The notes: a model not told the origin generated them from the sequence alone. A stretch of 64,000 nucleotides of DNA from Bacillota bacterium (GCA_023434365.1 JAEYSV010000043.1:1-64000), one strand, 5' to 3'. Positions 36,630-46,499 are shown, counted from the stretch's first letter. Program-made: numbers and translations.

Positions 36630-36658
36630 ATTATATCATTGTTAAATAATTAACGCAA
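36630..36658 (-). promoter_or_regulatory. Promoter with embedded Rex-like operator before the ADH gene
   Basis: Minus strand -35 TTGCGT (36653-36658), 17-base spacer, -10 TATAAT (36630-36635). Plus-strand TTGTTAA-ATAA-TTAACGC (36639-36656) lies in the spacer and matches the Rex consensus TTGTTAANNNNTTAACAA at 12 of 14 fixed positions. A weaker partial site TTGTTAATATTATAACGAA is at 36852-36870. The rest of the 443-bp gap (36557-36999) shows nothing else besides the 36926-36975 terminator. Confidence 0.6.
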
Positions 36659-36925
36659 GTGCTATTTGTTATTTTTTTGACTATTTTCTGATAATTGGTA
36701 TTTACACTGTGCTTTTATCACTGTTTTATGTAGTAGTTCCTAAAATATACAATATTTACTTTTCATCCCAAACATGGTTATAGTAAAAATTCTCTGTTTT
36801 ATTGAGGAAATTCTAGTCACTCCTTATATCAAGGTAGTTAAATCACATAATTTGTTAATATTATAACGAATTTGTAAGTTATCTCTATTCGCCCTTTCAT
36901 GTAATTCTCCCCAAAGATAGTTCGT

Positions 36926-36975
36926 AAAAAAGGAGGCTCGCTCCATAGCATAATATTACTATTTCGCGACGCCTC
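36926..36975 (-). terminator. Terminator of the 37000 gene
   Basis: Minus strand GAGGCGTCGC ... GCGAGCCTC with a one-base bulge, followed by CTTTTTT. Confidence 0.85.
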
Positions 36976-36999
36976 AAGTTATAGATATATAATGAAACC

Positions 37000-37458
37000 C
37001 TACTTCTTTAAAACATAGAACAACTCAGTCGGGTCTTCTTTGCTAATGTCACAAAAGTCGCCACGACTATAGCGCATGACCATACTTTCTTGAAAGATTT
37101 CTTCTGAAGTCCTTATTCCTAACTTTCTGATAATAGGTAGCGGTGGACACCAGCCAAATACGGCATGTAATAGTAGAAAAGAGCTGACAGTTCCTGATAA
37201 AAAAGACCATCGACGTCTGCCGCAAAGTCCCATTAGAGAACTAAATAGAATAAGAGTTGCTGCATTTGATTCTAATACTCTTTCGGTATCCCATTCCTTG
37301 TCTAGCTGTTCTATACGCTTAGTCAAAGTTTCCATACTTTTACCCTTGTACAGGTTAATACTATCGACTGTCTTTTGTTCAATTTTCTTGTTGTCTCCAC
37401 TGCAGGTACTTTCCATCACCCTTTTTGTCGTAGGAGGAATTTTCATTCTTTGCATCAT
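37000..37458 (-). CDS. DUF2892/YgaP-like small membrane protein
   Basis: 152 aa. Middle section RVLESNAATLILFSSLMGLCGRRRWSFLSGTVSSFLLLHAVFGWCPPLPIIRKLG matches DUF2892 (YgaP transmembrane domain), two helices ending in a GWCPPLPIIRKLG motif with the conserved Cys-Pro-Pro. An N-terminal segment of about 45 mostly polar residues precedes and a short cytoplasmic tail follows. No rhodanese domain is attached, unlike E. coli YgaP. AAAAGGAG before the ATG. Upstream lies R5. Function unknown; DUF2892 proteins are often near sulfur or redox genes, not seen here. Confidence 0.78.
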   Translation of the reverse strand: MMQRMKIPPTTKRVMESTCSGDNKKIEQKTVDSINLYKGKSMETLTKRIEQLDKEWDTERVLESNAATLILFSSLMGLCGRRRWSFLSGTVSSFLLLHAVFGWCPPLPIIRKLGIRTSEEIFQESMVMRYSRGDFCDISKEDPTELFYVLKK

Positions 37459-37586
37459 ACTTAACTCCTTTTCATTGCAATTGTTTGTGCTTTCTCTTTG
37501 TTAGCATTGCAAATTGTTAAACGAATTATACTTTAACTTAATTAACTTACGTCTTGTCGTGATTGTGTGTTAATTAACAATTAGAG

Positions 37587-37714
37587 TTTCGTTGGCGAAA
37601 CTCTACGCCTGCGGTGGGTCGCTTAGGCGACATTATTCATTTCCGCCGCAGTGCGATCCTTGCGGAGCTTATTTTATATCATAGGACGTAATTTCCTATG
37701 ATATAAAATAAGCT
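37587..37714 (+). repeat. Structured intergenic repeat R5
   Basis: Same module order as R4 with different bases: hairpin AGAGTTTCG/CGAAACTCT; outer stem CTGCGG/CCGCAG around hairpin GTCGC/GCGAC; core ATCCTTGCGGAGC (37656-37668); then a perfect 21-bp inverted repeat (37666-37686, 37694-37714, 7-base spacer). The last four bases (AGCT) also belong to the chemoreceptor terminator stem. Confidence 0.75.
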
Positions 37715-37751
37715 GTGAAATCAGTGGCTATTAACCTCTGATCTCACAGCT
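37711..37751 (-). terminator. Terminator of the dCache chemoreceptor gene
   Basis: Long stem AGCTGTGAAATCAG / CTGATCTCACAGCT with near-complete pairing, shared boundary with R5. T-rich tail (TATTTTAT) on the minus strand. Confidence 0.8.
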
Positions 37752-37792
37752 TTTCTATATTACATATTACTCATAATTCATAAATTCTTTTG

Positions 37793-39781
37793 TTACTGTT
37801 TAAATTTATAGACTGTTGCTTGTAATTTTTCGGCTAGTCCTGCAAGTTCTTCGCTAGAGTGTGCAATCTCGTTAATAGAAGCTGTTTGTTCCTCCATTGA
37901 AGCAGTCACTTCCTGAGTAGATGCTGAATTTTCTTCAGCAATTGCAGAGAGGTTTTGTAGTGTATCCATAATCTCTGCTTTCATTGACTCCATTTCTTTT
38001 CCTGATAAATTCAATTTTTCGACAGTCAGAATAGCTACTTCTATTGCACGATAGATTGCTTCATAGTTATTTCTGTTTTTCACAACACTTTCTGTCTGCT
38101 CTTTGATAACTTTTTCCATTGTAGTGATTGTATCCACCGCATCCTTTGAATTCTCAAGTAACTCAGACACTGTTTTATCAATATCTTTTGTAGATTTTGC
38201 AGACTCTTCAGCTAGCTTTCTTATTTCTTCTGCTACTACAGCAAACCCCTTCCCAGCTTCCTGGGCTCTGGCTGCTTCTATTGCGGCATTCAATGCTAAC
38301 AGATTCGTTTGATCTGCTATCGCAGCAATTGCTGTACTTGCTTCTCTTATTTTTTGTGAACTTGTATCTGTTCTTAATATTACTGAATATATCTCTTTAC
38401 TTGCTTCGTTATTTTTCTCAGTCATATCAGATAGATATTTGATATCACTCATACCCTCATTAACAATTCTTTCAACTTCCACAGTTGCTTGATTCATTTC
38501 ATTTAAGTATACTTGATCTTGCTCAATTGCTTGCCCAAGCTTTTCTGCTTTCACAGAACCATTTTGTGTAAACTGTGCCTGATCATATGCTCCACTTGCA
38601 ATTTCAGTAACAGTATTGGAGATGTCTTCGGCAGTACTTGCTGACTGTTCAGTTGTTGCTGTTAACTCTTCCGAAGAGGACGCCAACTGCTCAGATGATA
38701 TTGTAATTTCTTTTATAATATTTCGTAAACTCTCTGTTATGTCCTGTAATGAGTTAGCCAGTATACCAATCTCATCGTTTCTCTTTCGATATTTCTCTTC
38801 CACATTTCCACTAATATCCAAACCAGCAATTCGCTTTGCTTGACCTACCGTTTTAATAATAGGTTTTGAAATAGTACTTCCTATTACGTATACAATAAGA
38901 ATACTCAAGATAAGAATAGCTGAAATTACAACAATCATCAGATTACTTAAGCTATCAATTGCACTTAACACTTCCGTCTTCTCAGCTGTTATTATTAAAC
39001 TCCATGGTGTCCCATCAATTGCCTGATAACTGGCATATAACTCTTTGCCTTCAAAACTATATGCAGATACACCTGATTCGCTCTGTATCGCATTGTTTAA
39101 CATCATAACCAAGGATTGAAGCGAGGAATCATTCTCTGCTTCTTTAATCGGCGAGTACTGATTCAATACCTTATCTCTATCAGGGTGTGCAATCACTACT
39201 CCATCCTTATTAACCATATAGCTATAACCATTTTGACCATAACCGATATCATCCACGATTTCACTAAGCGTGTTTCCATCTCTTCTTCCAATTAGAGCAC
39301 CAACAACAACACTATCCTTAACAATTGGGACAGCCATCATCAGAACTGGTTCGCCAGTAACAGAACTTATAATTACATCGGAAGCATTCATTTCTCCCTG
39401 TAGTGCTTTTTTTATGTAATCTCGTTCCCCAAGATTGGCCGTTTGACCATTCGTGTATAGAACATTTCCATCCATATCTACTATTCCGAGTTCCAAAAAC
39501 TCTGTAAATCCTATTTGGTTCTTTAATTCCTCCTGCTGCTGACTCCAATCCATTGAGATTATTTCATCATTTAATGCCATCATTCTCAATATAAATAACT
39601 GCGTATCTAACCTGGTTTTTGTTACCTTAGCTCCTTCTTTTGCTATAGAAGAAAGCCCATTTTCCGCTTCATGACTGATAGCATTTTGTGAAAAAACATG
39701 CGAGATCAAACCAATTGATGATGTAGCTAATAGAGTTAATACAGAAAAACTCAATACCAGTCTTAATCTTATACTTTTCAT
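37793..39781 (-). CDS. Methyl-accepting chemotaxis protein with double Cache domain
   Basis: 662 aa from ATG 39781 (GGAGG 5 bases upstream; the frame opens earlier). Helix 1 (about 5-25), extracellular dCache_1 sensor (about 30-270; seen in [61 protein letters not shown] and [17 protein letters not shown]), helix 2 (about 280-305), HAMP, and a signalling coiled coil with tip [22 protein letters not shown]. dCache receptors commonly bind amino acids or other small metabolites; YxDxxD-type binding residues cannot be confirmed by eye. Own terminator. Confidence 0.94.
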   Translation of the reverse strand: MKSIRLRLVLSFSVLTLLATSSIGLISHVFSQNAISHEAENGLSSIAKEGAKVTKTRLDTQLFILRMMALNDEIISMDWSQQQEELKNQIGFTEFLELGIVDMDGNVLYTNGQTANLGERDYIKKALQGEMNASDVIISSVTGEPVLMMAVPIVKDSVVVGALIGRRDGNTLSEIVDDIGYGQNGYSYMVNKDGVVIAHPDRDKVLNQYSPIKEAENDSSLQSLVMMLNNAIQSESGVSAYSFEGKELYASYQAIDGTPWSLIITAEKTEVLSAIDSLSNLMIVVISAILILSILIVYVIGSTISKPIIKTVGQAKRIAGLDISGNVEEKYRKRNDEIGILANSLQDITESLRNIIKEITISSEQLASSSEELTATTEQSASTAEDISNTVTEIASGAYDQAQFTQNGSVKAEKLGQAIEQDQVYLNEMNQATVEVERIVNEGMSDIKYLSDMTEKNNEASKEIYSVILRTDTSSQKIREASTAIAAIADQTNLLALNAAIEAARAQEAGKGFAVVAEEIRKLAEESAKSTKDIDKTVSELLENSKDAVDTITTMEKVIKEQTESVVKNRNNYEAIYRAIEVAILTVEKLNLSGKEMESMKAEIMDTLQNLSAIAEENSASTQEVTASMEEQTASINEIAHSSEELAGLAEKLQATVYKFKQ

Positions 39782-40035
39782 AGTCCTCCATTCTATTGGG
39801 CAATACATTGAAGTCGTTAATTTGGACTATACCTTTTCATTCTTATTTAGTTTATTAGCAACTGGCTACCATCTTGATTATGTTTCATCAAGGAAGGCCC
39901 TAAGCTTTGCGTCCTTATTTTTCAATAAGTTTGCCCAATTTAATAATATTTACACATACTTTTCCATATTATCAGCATTGCATTCTGTTTGCAATACATA
40001 AATTAACAATTTTTTCATTTTTTATATTACTTTGT

Positions 40036-40149
40036 TTACTCTTTTAGCAGCTCAATAAAATGCTCTATGATATAACTATACTTATTATCCTTTGCTTCGT
40101 TGGCCAATAATGTTAGCTTTTCAAATATGACAATACCGACCTTAATCAT
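40036..40149 (-). CDS. Possible 37-aa peptide
   Basis: Short frame downstream of the zinc-ribbon gene, starting MIKVGIVIFEKLTLLANEAKD and ending FIELLKE. Composition is protein-like with an amphipathic helix, but there is no good ribosome site before the ATG, and the frame is open for only 9 codons upstream. It may be a gene remnant or chance. Confidence 0.22.
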   Translation of the reverse strand: MIKVGIVIFEKLTLLANEAKDNKYSYIIEHFIELLKE

Positions 40150-40166
40150 TTTAGAAGTAGCCCATT

Positions 40167-40328
40167 TTACCCTTTTCTAGGTATCTGCAGAATCTCTTCT
40201 CTCTCCTTTTGAATAGCTTCAATCATCTTCTGCTTTTCTTTTACCGCATACTCTGGATTTTCACAATGGTAAAACGGGCACATCCTTTCATTAGAATCAT
40301 AGTATGCACCACAGTTATAACACTCCAT
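40167..40328 (-). CDS. 53-aa zinc-ribbon-like protein
   Basis: Short gene with a good ribosome site (GGGAGGACTT before ATG 40328). Sequence begins MECYNCGAYYDSNERMCPFY and continues with HCENPEYAV, giving four cysteines at residues 3, 6, 17 and 22 (CxxC-x10-CxxxxC), a small zinc-ribbon or rubredoxin-like knuckle, followed by a charged helix (KEKQKMIEAIQKEREEILQIP). It lies 59 bases after the FprA stop in the same direction and is probably co-transcribed. True rubredoxins have CxxCG...CPxCG; here the second pair is CPFYHC, so zinc binding is more likely than iron redox chemistry. Function unknown. Confidence 0.65.
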   Translation of the reverse strand: MECYNCGAYYDSNERMCPFYHCENPEYAVKEKQKMIEAIQKEREEILQIPRKG

Positions 40329-40387
40329 AAGTCCTCCCACTCCTTATAAATGTTTGCAATTTAGTCATACCATATTATACCATATAA

Positions 40388-41581
40388 TCACATGATGCAA
40401 AGTTCTTTTCCAAACTCCTTACATCGAGCTAAGGCTTCTTCATCAGGATTCCATAATTCTTTTATTCCTTCATTCACTAAGTTAAAACCAGCATCTTTAA
40501 GCTCTTGATTTATTATTTTTAATGACTCTCCACTCCATCCATAACTCCCAAACGCAGCTCCCATTTTACCTTTAAACTGAAGTCCTTTTATTAATTCTAA
40601 GATTGAAGCAGTGGAGGAAAGAATTCCGTGATTAATTGTTGAGGAGCCAACCAAAACCATTTTTGACTTAAACACTTCAGTAATGATATCATTTTTATCA
40701 CTTTTTGAAGAATTGTGGAGTTTTAGAATGATATCGTTATTGGCACTTTTTATTCCTTCTGCAATGGCTTCTGCCATTCTTCTAGTTCCGTTCCACATTG
40801 TATCGTAGATAATGGTAATCTGATTTTCCTGATAATCTTTTGCCCATTCCAAGTACTTATGCACGATTTGCAACGGTCTGTCTCTCCATATAATTCCATG
40901 ACTTGTACATATCATGTTAACAGGTAGATTTAGCCCTACGACTTCCTCAATCTTCTTTACAACCAATTTATTATATGGAGTTAGAATATTCGCATAATAC
41001 TTAATTGCTTCTGCATATAAGTCAGCCTGATCCACCTTATCATTGTACATCATTTCTGAAGCATAGTGCTGCCCAAACGCATCATTGCTAAATAGTATGT
41101 TTTCACCCGTCATATAAGTAAACATGGAATCAGGCCAATGCAGCATCTTAGCTTCCACAAATACTAATTTATTTTTCCCAATTTCTAACGTATCACCACT
41201 CTTTACTTCTACAAAATTCCAGTCTTTATGATGATGTCCCTTGATGATTCCTACTCCAGCTTTTGTACAATAAATTGGGGTGTCCGGTATTTCTTTCATT
41301 AACTCTACAAGTGCACCACTATGGTCAATCTCGGAATGATTCATAATGATATAATCAATCTGGGATAATTTAACCTCTTTTTTCAGGTTGGCAACAAACT
41401 CTTTTGCAAATGGTTGCCAAACAGTATCGATTAGTACTGTCTTTTCATCTTTAATTAAGTATGAATTATAAGATGACCCTTTATGGGTAGAGTACTCCTC
41501 TCCATGAAACGTTTTTAATTCCCAATCAATCTTACCTACCCATGTAATCGTATCACTAATCTTAAATGGCATACTCATCAT
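40388..41581 (-). CDS. fprA: Flavo-diiron protein (FprA-type A flavoprotein)
   Basis: 397 aa enzyme reducing O2 to water and/or NO to N2O, protecting anaerobes. N-terminal metallo-beta-lactamase-like diiron domain with ligands His82, Glu84, Asp86 and His87 in NHSEIDHSG, then MLHWPDSMFTY and ICTSHGIIWR supplying further ligands; C-terminal flavodoxin domain starting ITIIYDTMWNGTRRMAEAIAEG (FMN phosphate loop) with GSSTINHGIL. No fused rubredoxin, so an external electron donor is needed. Starts at the first of several ATGs near AAAAGGAAG; starts 3 or 9 bases on are possible. The zinc-ribbon gene follows. Confidence 0.94.
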   Translation of the reverse strand: MMSMPFKISDTITWVGKIDWELKTFHGEEYSTHKGSSYNSYLIKDEKTVLIDTVWQPFAKEFVANLKKEVKLSQIDYIIMNHSEIDHSGALVELMKEIPDTPIYCTKAGVGIIKGHHHKDWNFVEVKSGDTLEIGKNKLVFVEAKMLHWPDSMFTYMTGENILFSNDAFGQHYASEMMYNDKVDQADLYAEAIKYYANILTPYNKLVVKKIEEVVGLNLPVNMICTSHGIIWRDRPLQIVHKYLEWAKDYQENQITIIYDTMWNGTRRMAEAIAEGIKSANNDIILKLHNSSKSDKNDIITEVFKSKMVLVGSSTINHGILSSTASILELIKGLQFKGKMGAAFGSYGWSGESLKIINQELKDAGFNLVNEGIKELWNPDEEALARCKEFGKELCIM

Positions 41582-41747
41582 TCTTCCTTTTCTTTGTTAA
41601 TCGATTCAAAAATTCATTACGAAAGGTAGGTTTCCCTTAATATCCTTCCTTATGCAATTATTGAAATATAAGAATCTTTCCTCAAATAGATTAACATTTT
41701 ATGACACAAAAAATATAATATATAGAGAAACGAAAACGAGGTATGTA

Positions 41748-42716
41748 ATGGAACGTAATTTATATACTAATCCGAGTAATAGTAACAACAATACGACTAA
41801 TGGAAACAATAATAGAACTAACATGAGAACAAACAACAATTTGACAACACCGGGGACGGGCACTATGGGACCAGGAACCCCTAGAACAGGCATGCCAGGA
41901 ACTAGCATGCCACGAACTATGACTCCTGGTGCGGGTACTCCGGCTACCGGTATGCCTGGCGCTGGTATGCCTGGTACTGGTATGCCTAGAACCGGCGCAC
42001 CTGCTACTGGCACTCCTGGCGCTGGTATGCCTAGAACTGGCGCACCTGCTACTGGCACTCCTGGTACTGGTATGCCTAGAACTGGCACCCCTAATGGAAC
42101 TTCAAGAATGAATGGGCAACCAATGAACTCCTATGTAAGACTGCTTCACGCAGTTCCTAATGCACCAGCTGTTGATATTTATGCTAATAATGCGCTTCTT
42201 GCAAGAGATTTAGCTTTTGGAGAAGCAACTGATTATGCACCAATACCATCCAACAACTACAATATCAGAATTTTCCCATCAGGAAAAACAGATACTCCAG
42301 TCATAGATACCGACATATTTGTTCCTGCTAACACTGTATTGACAGTTGCAGCGATCGGGACCCTGCCTGAAATAAGCCTTTATCCTATTCAAGAACCACC
42401 TAATGGGCAACATTCTGGCGAATCGTGCGTAAGATTTGTTCATTTGTCACCTGATGCACCTAGCGTTGATATCAATACCTCTGATGGTACGACAGTATTT
42501 AGTAATATAGCCTTTGAAGGCATCAGTAATTACGTATGTGTGAATGCAGGCACATATACTTTTGATGTTGCACCTACCGGAACAACTAATACCGTTTTAA
42601 CTGTCCCAGATGTGAATCTAGAAAAAGATAAATTCTACACAATCTATGCAATTGGTTTAGTTAATGGAACACCTGAATTAGAAGCCATCTTACTTGATGA
42701 GCCAAGATATATGTAA
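41748..42716 (+). CDS. DUF4397 protein with elastin-like pentapeptide repeats
   Basis: 322 aa from ATG 41748 (GAGG 7 bases upstream; the longer frame has no site). No signal peptide. N-terminus Asn/Thr-rich (about 1-38), then about 14 pentapeptides of pattern [M/T/A]P[G/R/A][T/A]G (about 45-115; MPGAG, MPGTG, MPRTG, APATG, TPGAG), DNA-level period 15 bp. Two DUF4397 beta domains follow, each with an RL/FLHxxPxAPxVDI start (VRLLHAVPNAPAVDIYAN; VRFVHLSPDAPSVDINTS). Absence of a signal fits a spore-surface protein made in the mother cell, or a non-classical surface protein; inference. The repeat DNA is G/C-richer than the neighbours. Confidence 0.85.
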   Translation: MERNLYTNPSNSNNNTTNGNNNRTNMRTNNNLTTPGTGTMGPGTPRTGMPGTSMPRTMTPGAGTPATGMPGAGMPGTGMPRTGAPATGTPGAGMPRTGAPATGTPGTGMPRTGTPNGTSRMNGQPMNSYVRLLHAVPNAPAVDIYANNALLARDLAFGEATDYAPIPSNNYNIRIFPSGKTDTPVIDTDIFVPANTVLTVAAIGTLPEISLYPIQEPPNGQHSGESCVRFVHLSPDAPSVDINTSDGTTVFSNIAFEGISNYVCVNAGTYTFDVAPTGTTNTVLTVPDVNLEKDKFYTIYAIGLVNGTPELEAILLDEPRYM

Positions 42717-42765
42717 TTATATATTGCATTATGCTTTCATTCAGAAAAGAAAATATTTTTACTCT

Positions 42766-42797
42766 AAAAAGACGCACCCATTATGTGAGTGCGTCTT
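42766..42797 (-). terminator. Terminator of the 42831-44375 gene
   Basis: AAGACGCAC / GTGCGTCTT (42769-42777, 42789-42797), TTTTT tail on the minus strand. On the plus strand it may help end the DUF4397 transcript. Confidence 0.85.
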
Positions 42798-42830
42798 AGT
42801 AACTATAATCAGTTCTATCAAATTAGTTCT

Positions 42831-44375
42831 CTACCGTTGTTCTTTTTTCTTTGCATTGTTTGTAAATATATCTTTGACCAATTTGTAACACGAGATAATT
42901 GACAAGAGATATCCTACAGCAAGATCTCTAATAAATACATCAAGCAAATCAGCCTTAGTAAGTAATTCTGGTAATCTCTTAAACGCTCTTATTAGCTCTT
43001 CTGTATCAAACGTACTAAAATAATCACTTATCACCAATGCTAATGAGGTGTAATCTGCTACAAATATCATGATAATAGTAATCAGTATTGCTATAACATA
43101 TCCGATTTTATCTATAGATCCAGCTAATATGTGGTACCCCTTAATTGCAGCAAGAATCATAACAAAACTGGCAATACCCGCTATATATCCAGTTACACCA
43201 ATTAATATCCATAGTAGACTTCCAATACCTGCGCCTAATAAAGCTCCTATGATACCAAGGATTCGATTAGTCTTACCCATACAATCGGTATTTTTAACTG
43301 CAAACTGATCTGAGTATGTATAAAGCCCTGATCCAAAACCATATTTGATATCTGGAAGCACCTGCTTCATTCTTTCAATTACTAATTCCTCATCTTTTAC
43401 ATTATTCATAAACGAAATATTTGCAATGAGATGCTTTACGCCATCTCCTGTAATTGCTATCATCAACTTCTTGTTCGTGAATCCCTCCGTCTGATTGTAT
43501 CCATAAATGTGATTTATTTCATGTATTGGAATTATATTCACTCCCTTTGCAGTGCTAATCAGATAATTGTTAGTTACTAATAGTTTTCCCATATAAAAGC
43601 AACTGGTCGCAAGACCTCTTAATTCCTGATTGATTCTCTCCAATCCATTCTCTCCATACCGTGATATAATCGTGTTATAACAATGTACATGATATTTCAT
43701 TTGTCTTAACTTGATCGCATAAAAAGCAGAGAAAGCAAGAGCCAGAATAATCAATATTACTGGAAGCAGGTAATTTACAGCAGGTTCTCTCGTGGTGTCT
43801 AGATATAATGCTCCAAAAACCTCTTTATATTCTGGTACATCAACTAATTCTTCGTCAAACAATTCATAAATTGACTCAACTGCCATATTGCCGATTTCAT
43901 CATCCGTTTTCTTTGGTAACCCCGTCAAAGTAATAGGTTCTGGAATCTTACCATTATCCACATACGTATAATCTATGAATTCCTGATATTTAGCCATATC
44001 CGATTCCCTGAATGCAACGATATAAGGCTGATCCAAATCATCAAAAGCAATACAGAAGTTGATTGTTTCATCCACCTCTGATGTTATTGTGGCGAATGTA
44101 TCAGTAAGCACTTGAGGTGATATAGTACTGTAAGGATACATTGTTCTACCAAACACACCATTAAGATCGGACAATCTTTCCCATGTCATAATAGACGTGG
44201 CATCAAACACTGCCGGATTACTTTTATCTTTCTTAGCATCTTTTATATCCATCTGATAGGTATAAATACACAGTGTTACACTTGTAATAATCGCCAGAAT
44301 AAAAGCAAAATGTATCAACACTGTGCGTGGTTTGTTAAATATCTTTCCCATTTTTTTCGTATACATATTGTTCAT
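42831..44375 (-). CDS. Hypothetical multi-pass membrane protein
   Basis: 514 aa, not confidently recognised (similar to DUF6709-type proteins of Lachnospiraceae, from memory). N-terminal helix (about 19-39), extracytoplasmic domain of about 160 residues, a second helix (about 203-224), a cytoplasmic PH-like block (YMGKLLVTNNYLISTAKGVNIIPIHEINHIYGYNQ, GDGVKHLIANISF), then three or four C-terminal helices (about 375-500). The cytoplasmic block resembles the bPH/YcxB-type regions of membrane proteins that sense a ligand at the bilayer. An inferred transport or sensing role only. Monocistronic. Confidence 0.65.
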   Translation of the reverse strand: MNNMYTKKMGKIFNKPRTVLIHFAFILAIITSVTLCIYTYQMDIKDAKKDKSNPAVFDATSIMTWERLSDLNGVFGRTMYPYSTISPQVLTDTFATITSEVDETINFCIAFDDLDQPYIVAFRESDMAKYQEFIDYTYVDNGKIPEPITLTGLPKKTDDEIGNMAVESIYELFDEELVDVPEYKEVFGALYLDTTREPAVNYLLPVILIILALAFSAFYAIKLRQMKYHVHCYNTIISRYGENGLERINQELRGLATSCFYMGKLLVTNNYLISTAKGVNIIPIHEINHIYGYNQTEGFTNKKLMIAITGDGVKHLIANISFMNNVKDEELVIERMKQVLPDIKYGFGSGLYTYSDQFAVKNTDCMGKTNRILGIIGALLGAGIGSLLWILIGVTGYIAGIASFVMILAAIKGYHILAGSIDKIGYVIAILITIIMIFVADYTSLALVISDYFSTFDTEELIRAFKRLPELLTKADLLDVFIRDLAVGYLLSIISCYKLVKDIFTNNAKKKEQR

Positions 44376-44568
44376 ATACGCATTTCCCCCGGTATGTACT
44401 CATTTTTACTATTCTCGACATATATCGATTTTCATTGTAATTATATACCAGATATTAAAAATGTTAAAGTGTAATTTCACATACTAGCCAATTATTTTGC
44501 CGGTTAACGAATGTTATTTATCGATTTAGGAATAATGATAAATATTTATGAGAATGGAGTATATCAAG

Positions 44569-45162
44569 ATGAATAGCTTTGATAATTTTGATAAGTTGCA
44601 ACAGAATATAAGAAACTGCCGTTTATGTGAGAACAAATTTGGGTTTGAGCCTCACCCAATTGTGTTTGGCAGACAGCGTTCCAAAATCATGCACATTAGT
44701 CAGGCTCCATCCCAAAATGTATATCATACCGGAAAACCATTTAATGATCCAAGTGGCAAACGATTACGTTCAGAATGGTATCAAATAAGCGACGAACTCT
44801 TTTATAATCCAGATAATTTCTATATCGTTTCAATCGCTCATTGCTATCCCGGGAAAAATCCGTCTGGAGGTGATAAATTGCCTCCAGTTAGCTGTGCAAA
44901 ACAGTGGTTAACACAGATTCTTCCCCTTGTAGATAACAGCATCTATTTGCTCATTGGTAAGGTTGCAGCGGACTACTTTTTCCCAAAGAATAATTTTGTC
45001 GATTTGGTCTTTCGTGATATGGACCTGAATGGCAAACCTGCATATGTCCTGCCTCACCCTTCCCCTCTTAATATCAAATGGTTTCGCGATCATCCACAAT
45101 TTCTTGATTACCGCATGCCAGACATCCGACAGGTCATCCATCAAGTACTAGGTATTAATTAA
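44569..45162 (+). CDS. Uracil-DNA glycosylase family protein (4Fe-4S type)
   Basis: 197 aa from ATG 44569 (GGAG 9 bases before; the ATGs at 44548 and 44554 are less supported). Removes deaminated bases from DNA. Visible: CRLCE plus HCYPG and SCAKQW, giving four cysteines in the CxxC...Cx(n)C pattern of iron-sulfur UDG families 4/5; the HPSPLN motif (LPHPSPLNIKWF) for DNA minor-groove insertion; and HISQAPSQNVYHTGKPFNDPSG in place of the usual GEAPG(Q)xE motif A. The missing acidic residue in motif A suggests altered base specificity or a structural role. Alone on the plus strand before trpB. Confidence 0.83.
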   Translation: MNSFDNFDKLQQNIRNCRLCENKFGFEPHPIVFGRQRSKIMHISQAPSQNVYHTGKPFNDPSGKRLRSEWYQISDELFYNPDNFYIVSIAHCYPGKNPSGGDKLPPVSCAKQWLTQILPLVDNSIYLLIGKVAADYFFPKNNFVDLVFRDMDLNGKPAYVLPHPSPLNIKWFRDHPQFLDYRMPDIRQVIHQVLGIN

Positions 45163-45284
45163 CTATGGCAATATCGGAGTACGCAATCTAGTTTTCAGTT
45201 ATTGTAATCTAACTTAATTCTTGCTATACTATATTAAATCACTAAAGTGTTACTTATTTGTATAAAACTACTAGGGAGGGCTAT

Positions 45285-46499
45285 ATGGATTACAGAACTT
45301 ATCTACGCAATTATCCAGATCCAAATGGGAGATTTGGCACCTATGGAGGGTCATTTTTACCTGATGAACTCATTCCAGCATTTGAAGAAATCACTGCAGC
45401 TTATCAAACAATCTGTCATTCTTCACAATTTATCAGCGAATTGAGAAGAATTCGAAAAGAATTTCAGGGTCGTCCTACACCAGTCTATCATTGTGAGCGA
45501 TTATCCGCACATGTAGGTGGCGCTCAAATATATTTAAAAAGAGAAGATTTGAATCATACAGGGGCGCACAAACTTAACCACTGTATGGGAGAAGGTTTGT
45601 TAGCCAAATTTATGGGTAAAAAGCGTCTTATTGCAGAAACTGGCGCTGGTCAACATGGTGTTGCGCTCGCTACAGCAGCCGCCTTCTTTGGTCTGGAATG
45701 TGAAATACATATGGGTGAAGTTGACATAGCAAAACAAGCTCCTAATGTAACCCGTATGAAAATACTTGGTGCCAAAGTTGTTCCAGTTACTCATGGTTTA
45801 AAAACCTTAAAAGAAGCAGTAGACTCAGCGTTTGAGTCTTATGCCAAGAATTATAAGGACTCCATCTACTGTATCGGTTCTGCTTTAGGACCACACCCAT
45901 TTCCTATGATGGTGCGTGACTTCCAGTCTGTGATCGGTTATGAAGCAAAGGACCAATTCAAAGAAATGACAGGATTATTGCCGGATGTTGTCTGCGCCTG
46001 TGTCGGTGGTGGAAGTAATGCTGCCGGGATGTTTATCCCATTTTTAGAAGAAGCAGTTGACATCATTGGCGTAGAACCTCTTGGTAAAAGTTCCAACCTA
46101 GGTGACCATGCTGCTTCAATGTCGTACGGCGAAAAAGGAATTATGCACGGATTTGAAAGTATAATGTTAAAAGATGAACATGGGGAACCTGCTCCCGTTT
46201 ATTCCATTGCAAGTGGTCTCGATTATCCATCTGTTGGACCAGAGCACGCATTCTTACATGATTTAGGCCGAGTTCAGTATCAGGCTGCTTCTGATGAGGA
46301 AGCAATCCAAGCGTTCTTCCTCTTGTCAAAACTGGAAGGAATCATTCCTGCTCTTGAAAGCTCACACGCTGTTGCTTATGCAATGAAAAAAGCAAAAGAA
46401 ATGAAGCAAGGCTCTATTCTTGTAAACTTAAGTGGACGTGGTGACAAAGATATTGATTATGTAGTAGAACACTATAACTATGGCGATCAATATATGTAA
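45285..46499 (+). CDS. trpB: Tryptophan synthase beta-chain homologue, unlinked
   Basis: 404 aa from ATG 45285 (AGGGAGGG upstream). PLP fold type II enzyme condensing indole and serine. N-terminal [20 protein letters not shown] lysine in [29 protein letters not shown], phosphate loop [10 protein letters not shown], and [13 protein letters not shown] are present, so it is the TrpB1-type length. Several positions differ from ordinary TrpB ([34 protein letters not shown]). No trpA or other trp gene is near, and no T-box leader was seen. Could be an indole-salvage or moonlighting paralogue. Confidence 0.85.
   Translation: MDYRTYLRNYPDPNGRFGTYGGSFLPDELIPAFEEITAAYQTICHSSQFISELRRIRKEFQGRPTPVYHCERLSAHVGGAQIYLKREDLNHTGAHKLNHCMGEGLLAKFMGKKRLIAETGAGQHGVALATAAAFFGLECEIHMGEVDIAKQAPNVTRMKILGAKVVPVTHGLKTLKEAVDSAFESYAKNYKDSIYCIGSALGPHPFPMMVRDFQSVIGYEAKDQFKEMTGLLPDVVCACVGGGSNAAGMFIPFLEEAVDIIGVEPLGKSSNLGDHAASMSYGEKGIMHGFESIMLKDEHGEPAPVYSIASGLDYPSVGPEHAFLHDLGRVQYQAASDEEAIQAFFLLSKLEGIIPALESSHAVAYAMKKAKEMKQGSILVNLSGRGDKDIDYVVEHYNYGDQYM

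Noticed and set aside
41699..42088. 129-codon minus-strand frame rich in VPGIP-like repeats
   Set aside because: It is the complement of the xPGxG coding repeat in the DUF4397 gene; no ribosome site and the sense frame has recognisable domains.
45163..45284. Possible T-box or trp leader before trpB
   Set aside because: No T-box bulge sequence, specifier hairpin or antiterminator pair is visible in the short leader.
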